Part shown: positions 56,443-64,000 of the stretch, piece after piece
How the letters are laid out: the number at the start of each line of letters is the position of its first letter
How positions within the stretch are numbered: position 1 is the stretch's first letter
Assembly: GCA_003586115.2 (NCBI GenBank)
Contig: QVOM02000073.1
Coordinates: 30,083,298 to 30,147,297 of the forward strand
Reading direction: 5' to 3'
Length of the DNA: 64,000 nt
Source of the DNA: Salvator merianae
Taxonomy: Eukaryota > Chordata > Lepidosauria > Squamata > Teiidae
The notes under the pieces: generated by a model
What the model was told of the DNA's origin: nothing
Seen by the model: the letters and a program-made list of their open reading frames with translations, nothing else
Database searches by the model: none
Made by a program: the position numbers and the translations under genes

Positions 56443-59400
56443 ATCATAGTTCTTGTGATTTTTTTTAAAGTCTAATTGGCATGCAGGAATATGCTTCAGA
56501 ATTCCACCCTCCATTTGTGTCTGCTGGAAACTTTGATCTTCATTTATAAATTTAAAAGTTGATGACCGTCATAGTAACCTTGTAAACCTTGTAGCCTTCA
56601 TCTGTTGAGGTTGAATAAACAAAACATCATTTATACAGACTACTGACATACCTTCTGAGCATTCTACCCCCTGATTGAAAAGACTTGTTGATAAACTCCT
56701 TTAGGGTACTCTGAAACCACTTGGCTCAGGAGGAGGCACCTTCTCTCTTTGTGCGGATGCATGGCATAGGAAGGGTACTCAAGGACCGAATATCCTGCCT
56801 GGACTCATTTCTGGAAACATCTCTGAAGGACTCTATTTGTAGGAATCCATTTATTCCATGTGTAGCAGCATTCCGGGAGCTGCAGTGAGGCACATGTGAT
56901 GTGCTTAACCATTTTGGACACTCCCAGAGCCTCCCACTACAATTCCTAGTCCTTAAAGTCTGTAAGTAGATGCAGTCTGCTTTGTTTTGTTTTGTTTTGT
57001 TTTTTAAAAAATCTGGGTTTTTTATTTTGCAATATTAACTGACCTATATAGTTATGCAAAATTAGTATCTATTCCAGGAAAAACCTCCCAGAGGATAACA
57101 TTAAAAATAAAACTGAAAAGTGGGTACAATATATAATTTAGTTGTGATAATGCTATTTCTTAATGACAAATTACTTTTTAACCATTTCTAAATCTGCATG
57201 GATTTTCAATTATAATTTTTCAAAGTGAATTTTCATTATGTGACTAAGATTTAGGATCATTACATTTTGTTCTTGAAATGTATCTGTTTGTATTTCCTAC
57301 CATATATAAAATTCTAAAAACAAATTAAGTAAAATAACAAATAATGATAACACACATTTTCACCCATATGTTCTAATAATAAAAAGAAAATAAAGAATGA
57401 TAACTTGCTTCTAGAACAGGGATAGCTAATTCACTCCATAATACCTTTCCAGCTGAAATGTTTCATTTGCATGCTGCTACTGGCTTGAAGGCATTGTGTC
57501 TATATTGCCTGACCAGCCACTCCTCACTTTTACTGAAGATGTATCTGCAATGATGGTCACACAAAATCCTCCAGAAATTAACCCTGTTTAGTCACAATGG
57601 TCCTGATGAGATAAATCAATTAAAGCAGCAGTGATCCACTGGCAAAATGATCAGCCGCTCCTTCACGGCTGCATCATCAGTGTACGAAACATGGCATTTT
57701 GGGGCCACAGGACCAATCACAAATGTGGCCACAAACTCTGACACTGTGCTGGTCCTGGGTGTCAGACAGATGCATGACCTAGCATAGGGGGGAAAGAACG
57801 TTCCCAAAGTGTATACAAAATGTGCAAGGAAGTAGAACTTTAAAAAAAAAATCTTATTATTATTTTTTTTTTAAATGACAAATTGATGTTAAAATGGGAT
57901 GAATCAAGTATTAAACTTGAGATAGGTTTGCTAATTCTTCTGTCCCAGACTTGGTCCTTACATGTACATGGTTTCAAGAATGGAGGTAGCTAGCTACCCC
58001 AGTTAATGATGAGCAGCCTTTATAGCCTTGTCTTCCTTTCATTTATTCAATCTTAGAAATCATCCTAGCTGTTGACCATACTATGTCTTATGCTAGCAAA
58101 TATCATCATTTAAAAATGCACTGTGTAAAGAAAGAGCTCAACTGGCTGTGAACAATTTTCCAGCTTTGTTGGGCAAATTCACATTCTAGTATTTCACAAA
58201 AGGGAGTTGTATATTTGTTTTTGCTTTGCTTTGTATGGTACTTTGAGCAGTCCACTCACCTATGAGTATTTATTGCTTATAAATGTATGCATTTTTATTA
58301 TGGTAATGTTACAGGGAGAAAAAATGTCAATGCAGATTGCATTTATCAACTGGCAAACAAGCCAGAATTTAATGCACAGTTCTGGGAACAGAGAAAAGAG
58401 AAGCTGCCTTGACAATCTATTTCTTCCAGGGCAAGTGTTGCCAAAAGGCAGCAATCCCAGAATAAGACAGAGAATGTTATGAATTAGGTTAAGGGGGGGG
58501 GGGGAGAATCATAAAAACATGGTTAATTGTATGATCTGCAGCCTAGTTATTCTGATTAAGAGCTGCTAATAGTTCTATTGATTTCACTAGTGCTAAATCA
58601 CTTCAATCAAGTTATTTAGAGTTAACTCAATTGTAGATTCAGCGTTTAGCGCTTTGTACTACAAAAAAGTTATGCAGATATTACTAGAAACATTTTAAAA
58701 TCTACTTTGTATTATTCCATGCAAATTTAGTCAGAATAAAATGAAGGATAATGCAATTGTCTTGTTGCATAAATTTGAAAAAACAATAGGACAAAACTGA
58801 TTTAAATAAATGGGATTAATTTCATTTAAAGCACTAACAGCAGCAGCAAGTGCAAAGAGATCTATTGAAGATCATAACTGAGGCCACACAGCAACTTCCA
58901 CTTTTAAGATTTTAGTAGAACTGCAGAAGATTTGAAACCTCACAATTCACACCTTAAACCATTGCTGGGAGCACTCAAACCTCAAGACTGGAAAAATACA
59001 GAAAGTCTTAAACTATTTTCAGCGCTTGCCTTGTATCACACATGAGGGTGATTATTTTAACTAGTTAGAGGCTATATAAATGTTAAGTGGCTGTTTAGAT
59101 TTGTTTTGAACAATATTAAGTGAGTATTGCTCCTCAACTGTAGCTACATTCAAACAGCCCAAAAGGCCCTCTGGTAGGAAATCCACCCTCAGAAGTATCC
59201 TGCTGGTAATTCCCTGCAAAGCATTCAGAGAGCAGGTTTCATTGTTGTGTACCCCATCACCACTATCTAGAGAGACAGCAATGTAAGGCAGCTTACTTTT
59301 GCTAACTTCTTCCCTGCACAGTTAAGCACCGAACAGGCAGCACCTGCATTTTAGGACATTTTCCTGTTTAGTGCTTAATTAGGCCAGATTGTAGCTTCAA

Positions 59401-59675
59401 AGATTCCATGGCTGAAAGGTGCCAACCATGTGCTCAGTGTTTTATGAATGTTGAAGAAAGTTTTCTGTATTTTTTGTGTATGAATCGATTAACTTTCCTG
59501 AGGTTTCTGTGTGTATATTTGAACTGTCATTAAAAAAGAGGCAAAATCTATTTTTGAATTTTCTTCTATTATCAATTTTTGTCAATGAAGCACAGTAGAA
59601 TTTATCTCTTTAGAAAGACACTTTAGCTTCCAGGTGTAATAAAATTTGGATATCTTTATAAAAAGCAGAATGAAA
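56443..59675. other. About 3.2 kb without a recognisable gene
   Basis: Contains a (TTTTG)n run at 56978-57002, mixed A/T runs at 57842-57872 and a G12 run at 58494. No motif-bearing frame. Confidence 0.45.
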
Positions 59676-60012
59676 TAGATATGTGCAAATATTTGATTTA
59701 AACCACCCTATTTGAAAAGGGTTACTTCAACTTGGACTGAACCAGGGATTTTCAATTGAACACAATCCAACAAAACTGTTCAATTTGAACTGTTCTAAAA
59801 AGCCCCTATCTGACCCTTTTGTTACAACTGAGAATAGTGAAATTCTGCATGGGTGGACAGAATTATACAATTGCACAATTCTGTTGTAGATACAACAAAC
59901 AAAAAACAGTTTGTGAATGGTTTGAGTTTGATTTCTATCAAACTGAACTTAACAAGGTTTGGTTCAATTTGAACTGAACTGAACAAAAGTTTTAAAATTT
60001 GTGCCATCTCTA
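59676..60012. mobile_element. Non-autonomous hAT element, family A, copy 4
   Basis: Begins TAGATATGTGCAAATATTTG and ends AATTTGTGCCATCTCTA. Flanking octamers GAATGAAA (59668-59675) and GAATGAAT (60013-60020) agree at seven of eight positions. The interior is full of TTCAATTTGAACTG-like words readable on both strands. Non-coding; the 76-aa frame at 59822-60052 is incidental. Confidence 0.75.
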
Positions 60013-60064
60013 GAATGAATAAAAAGAACACAATATAATACAATAATGACATAAGATAATTTGA

Positions 60065-60366
60065 AGTATCATGTTAAGTGATGTCCCTATGCCAAGAGAC
60101 GGAAATAGGTCTTCTTTGTAGAGTCATTTAGTTTATGGAATGTTCTTCCCTTTGAGACAATACTGACCTTCACTCTGTTTTTATTCAGGAAAAGCTGAAA
60201 AATATATTTATCCGCCTTTGGAACTTATATGGACTAGGCTGTTGCCAGGCTATTGTCACATTATTAGCATTTTACTGCCTTTTTATTATTGTGGAGGCAG
60301 ATTTTATTATTATTGTGTATGCTACCATGAGCTCTGCTGGAAGAAGCACAAGTTATAAGAAAGGTT
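60065..60366 (+). mobile_element. L2-like LINE, ORF2 end and 3' UTR
   Basis: A plus-strand frame near 60136-60205 reads WNVLPFETILTFTLFLFRKS, the typical end of L2-clade ORF2 (WN.LPFE...F...FRK.LK..L). The UTR then has TATTGTGTATGCTACCATGA and GCTCTGCTGGAAGAAGCACA. One TGA is in frame. Confidence 0.65.
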
Positions 60367-60369
60367 AAT

Positions 60370-61909
60370 ACACATGAACAAATAATAAACTAGATAGCAA
60401 CCAAACAAGTTTCCTAATATATTTATTCATAGCCACGATTCCAATAAACCATGTTATAATATGCCAATTTCATCATTTTCACCATGTCCCCAAATCTGTA
60501 AATTTTTAGCGACTGTCAACTGTCAATAAACATGTAATAATCTCACCATCTGTTTTATTAATAGATTCTTTCAAATTACTTAAGATTACTCTAATCAGCT
60601 CACTTGGAATGTTGCACCTGGTTATCTCTTTAAGATGATACAACACTTAACTGCCAAGGGCTCTTTTTAAAAAACATGATAATCAGGTTAACTAATGTTA
60701 TATAACAAAGAATCAAGCTAAAGAGGAATACAGCTGAGGATGAATAATTTTGTTTCTGTTCTTTAAGTTTTCCATAACATCATACTGCTTCAAAGGGAAG
60801 TGGGAATGAACTTGTTAAAATAACTTGAAAAGAATATAAAGTAATGTCATTGAGTACAAGAAGGATTTTTTTTTTCATTTGTGTCTTAAAGAAACTTGAC
60901 TAAGCCTTAAGTCTTCAGCTTTTATGGATTTCAAAAGGTAGAAGGAAATTACTTTTGGAGTTCTCTGCAATTGCTAATGAATACTATTCTCCATTTCATG
61001 AATGGTTTTCCTCTAAAATTCAATCATTTTGGAGCAACGACCACATACAACAACAGCAACAACAAAGGAAGCTTGTAGATAGTGAAGCATTAGATAGATT
61101 GGCAGTGGCAGTAACATGACACCAACCAATTCCAACAACCATCAAAACAACCAGGGGTACAACTAGCACAGGGGTACACTCAGGGGTACACTGAAAAAAC
61201 ACTCTCCAGGAGAGAACCCCTTGTATGGGTCTCCATGTCCAGCACACCATGGGATTGGCATCAATGGAATCTTCCTTCCATGTTTTATAAATGTTGAAGA
61301 AAGTCATTTTGACTTTTTTTGAGTGTCCTATGTACTTCTATCATAAAGAAAAAAAAATCAAAGTCTAACTATCTGAAATACTCTATTTCTTTCTGAGTTT
61401 TATTTGCTGCAATAGAATTTTATAGAATAGAATTTTATAGAACCCCTTTCTTCAAGCAATCGTTTATAAATTGAGGATATCAGTGTGAAACTGTTTGGAA
61501 TTGCAGATGTTTATGCAAAATATTAATAGAATTATTTAGCAGCCAAATGTAAAACATTACCATACCGGTGCTGGCTTATATTTTTAAAGGTGGGAGATCA
61601 CAGGTGTGGGCTGGACAATCACTGGCTGCAAAACACATGCTGCTCCCTGGTCAGCTTTTGCACCAGCATGCCAAAGAAAAGCACATTCCCCCGTGGCCTG
61701 CAATTAATGCCCTTAAAGAGGCCATCAAGCTGCCACTGACACACACACACACGTACATACACACACAAACACATATATGCATGTATGTATGTCAAATGAA
61801 AACTAATAAGCTTTTTAGCTTATGATAAAAGCATTCCCCTCCCTTGTAGAACAAAACAGTCAAATTTTGTTCAGGCTTGTACTGCTAGTACTGAAAAATA
61901 TTTTAGTTA
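60370..61909. other. No recognisable gene; CA/TG-rich tract
   Basis: An imperfect (CA)n and (TATG)n tract lies at 61738-61793. TTTTATAAATGTTGAAGAAAGT at 61281 nearly repeats 59439-59461. A direct duplication of TAGAATTTTATAGAA is at 61413-61441. Confidence 0.5.
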
Positions 61910-61914
61910 GACAT

Positions 61915-62346
61915 TGTGGGAATTCCTCCCACTTCTAGTGGGTCGCTCGGGGGTTTCTTGGCATCGAAAAAGTAAGAGCTGACTCCAGGCTTTCTCGAGG
62001 GGAGACGACCCCGACCAAAGTCAGGGAAGCTCTTTTATTGAGTACAAACAAAGGGAGGAGGGTCTTTATGGTGTCATTAGTCACAGGACTAATTAAACCC
62101 AATACAAAGTTACAGCATAACAAGCAGTATTCAAAATGACCAATCAAAAGTTACAGAGTAACTCAAGGGTTAAGCGTCATCTAGAAAGGGGGAGTAAGGA
62201 GAGGTGCTCAAGGCCACATGTGGTTGTTTACAAGCAGTGGAAATTTACCCGCAGGTATCAGCAAATGGCTGCTTCCTTTTCTGTACACGTGTTACAGGCA
62301 GGCAGGCTGCCCTGCACATGAACCAGGTAGCAACATGGTTGCAACA
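61915..62346 (-). mobile_element. Solo LTR of an endogenous retrovirus
   Basis: A 432-bp LTR on the minus strand, from TGTTGCAACC to GGAATTCCCACA, with TG...CA ends. It is flanked by GACAT on both sides (61910-61914, 62347-62351), a 5-bp duplication. Minus strand shows a CATAAAGA TATA-like box (about 62064-62071), then AATAAA (62034-62039), then a GC-rich stretch to the CA end. No primer-binding site, coding region or second LTR, so it is a solo LTR from recombination between two LTRs. Confidence 0.85.
62034..62071 (-). promoter_or_regulatory. LTR core promoter and polyadenylation signal
   Basis: TATA-like CATAAAGA about 25-30 bases upstream of AATAAA on the minus strand. This is the compact U3/R layout of retroviral LTRs. 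Whether it still drives transcription is unknown. Confidence 0.6.
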
Positions 62347-62351
62347 GACAT

Positions 62352-63372
62352 GAGTCCCACCCCCCTTTTTTTTTTCTGTGCAAGTTTGCTGACAGCTCTA
62401 CTGGCAACCCAAAAAGGAACTGACTACTGTGAATTTTCAACTTCAGTGAAGCACCAATGAGGCAACCCATGGGGGGACTGCCAGAAAAGAGGACTTCTGG
62501 GTCACTGGCAGTCTAGTAGCTGTAGACAGATCTATACTACCCAGGCCCTCCCTATCCAATGTCAGTAGATTCAGAATTGTTTGCGTAAGTTGTAAATGGT
62601 TTCTTTTGGGCTACTGATACATCAGATGTATTACCATTAACAGTCTGTGGGAAAGTGGAATCTATATAATTCAGCTGGGACTTACATTAGTGTCTGGATG
62701 CAGGGCATAGTGTGCACATCTGAACACAGGTGCTCTCATCACCTCAGTCTCTATTGTACCATATTGAGACACTGCTGCTTTTTGTGAATGGCTAGAAGAA
62801 CACTGAGGTGAACTTCATACCTGGAGAAGAGGGACAGAATGAGAACCTGGAACCATCACTGCTGTTAGTTTGAAGGCACATCTGGGTTTGGTAGACCACC
62901 TCCAGTGCTGACACCCCACTCATTACACTTGTACCTCACTGGATCTCTGGAATCTGCCTTGTTCTGCTGACACCAACACACCAACCAGGTCAAGTCAGAG
63001 GTATTACAACTAAGATGCCAGTGAGGAGAAATATATCTCACAGCTTGGACACAATAACAGTGACCATTTTTGCATTTTCTACACTAGCACAGACTTATTT
63101 TTAACAGCACAGATGCACATACATTATGAGATCAGCCAATAAATTTCATGAATCATAAAAAATAGACAATAAACCATAAGTGATCACTGATAAGAGATTA
63201 GAAAAACAAAAATCAATGGAGATAGCCTGTCATGGAAAAATGGTTGAATACTCTAGTATAGACAGTAATGATAACGCTTATATATTTTGAGAACTGTGTT
63301 TCTAACTTAACTACACTGGCAACGTTTAAATTGCTAACAATATGTATAATGGAAGAATGAGGCTTCCACAAC
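62352..63372. other. No recognisable gene
   Basis: No supported feature. Confidence 0.5.
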
Positions 63373-63472
63373 CATTTTTCATCTTATTTGTGACAGTTCT
63401 TGTATTGTTATACAACAGAACTATAGAACACAGCATAAGAACCCCCAAACTGTAACAAATGAGATGAATTTA
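63373..63472. mobile_element. Penelope-like terminus, palindromic fragment
   Basis: The right half, CAGAACTATAGAACACAGCA through CCCAAACTGTAACAAATGAG, matches the outer part of the right arm at 56315-56364 (AGAACTATGGAACATGGCAC ... CTACAAATGAGAT). The left half, CATCTTATTTGTGACAGTTC, is its inverted partner. The hammerhead core is missing. Confidence 0.55.
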
Positions 63473-64000
63473 AGTGATATGTAGTGTACCACTGAAAGTA
63501 ATCCTACGTGCAAGTTCATTCTCATTCCTTGCAATTCATTTCATAGAAGGATGTAGCTAGAGAGACTCTGCTGATTTCATCCCCCTGTTTCATGCAGGAA
63601 TCCAAGTCAAAGCATCTCCAACAGATGTTTGCTCAACCTGCATATCCAGTAATGAAGAAGCCACCACTTCTGTTGGAAATTTTTAGCTATAGATTCTCCT
63701 TTTTTTCATTTTTACAGACTAATATTGAATTCAGATTCTATGCATATTGGGCTGAGGAAGAATACCTTAGTTCAATATCAAGCATTAGGGTGGATGAGAA
63801 GGGCCATGAATGTGAGCTGCCAGGACATGTGTTGAGTGCTGAGGTTGATGCATATGGTAGCCCTCCACTGACACAGTATCTCTATAAAGAGGTCTATGGT
63901 GAACCAAGAATAAAATCCTGGCTTCCTCAACACTGGCCAGAAGTAACTGGGCATTTGTAGTCTTCATAAATTAATTATTTACTTATTTAAAATACATCAC
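63473..64000. other. No recognised gene; 122-aa frame
   Basis: A plus-strand frame at 63592-63960 has a Phe-rich segment (residues 28-42) and a C-terminal half with no motif I know. There are no splice-site or repeat clues that decide its nature. It may be chance or part of an old transposon. Confidence 0.25.

Noticed and set aside
58490..58506. G12 run as a quadruplex-forming element
   Set aside because: A single homopolymer with A-rich flanks; most likely simple slippage.

Overview
This window reads as vertebrate nuclear DNA, most probably from a squamate reptile (lizard or gecko-like). It is AT-rich and full of microsatellites, has no operon-like gene packing, and I recognise no host protein-coding exon, tRNA, rRNA or CRISPR array. 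The organism call rests on the repeats: chicken-repeat-1 (CR1) LINEs ending in tandem ATTCTATG units, L2-clade LINE remnants, a Sauria-type tRNA/Bov-B-tailed SINE, a second tRNA-derived SINE, and many short hAT-like inverted-repeat elements. Almost every long open frame lies in a transposon or in a simple repeat. The window is best treated as intergenic or deep-intronic DNA.

Layout. 1-600: decayed CR1-clade LINE, then a SINE (605-865) and an antisense L2 endonuclease remnant (1140-1500). 3990-4455: possible retroviral LTR end with a primer-binding-like site. 7.4-12.6 kb: palindromic and hAT-like miniature elements. 13.07-21.07 kb: a LINE cluster with two related CR1 copies pointing outward (3013 bp minus-strand, about 3 kb plus-strand), separated by older CR1 debris, a palindromic element and a hAT MITE with an exact 8-bp target duplication. 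22.7-28.2 kb: MITEs, a SINE and LINE tails. 30.7-33.8 kb: a long pyrimidine satellite, a 59-bp hAT micro-element, more hAT copies and a near-perfect hairpin. 35.2-38.5 kb: a GC-rich foldback element next to an L2 reverse-transcriptase remnant. 39.4-42.7 kb: related foldback elements, one of which carries a nested 760-bp hAT element packed with palindromic tandem repeats. 49.5-50.3 kb: hairpin MITEs. 55.8-56.4 kb: inverted terminal repeats containing a candidate hammerhead ribozyme, resembling Penelope-like retroelements. 59.7-62.4 kb: a hAT copy, an L2 tail and a complete solo LTR with a 5-bp duplication. 63.4 kb: a second fragment of the Penelope-like terminus.

There is no gene pathway to describe. 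The biology is the history of repeat insertion: LINE retrotransposition (CR1 and L2 supply the reverse transcriptase and endonuclease), SINEs that depend on LINE enzymes, non-autonomous hAT elements that need a transposase not present here, a retroviral insertion reduced to one LTR, and a non-autonomous Penelope-like unit. The best leads are the hammerhead-bearing inverted repeat (55806-56364), the nested palindrome-array hAT element (41785-42544), the inverted CR1 pair with a locally near-identical tract, and the 61-nt hairpin at 33604-33780.
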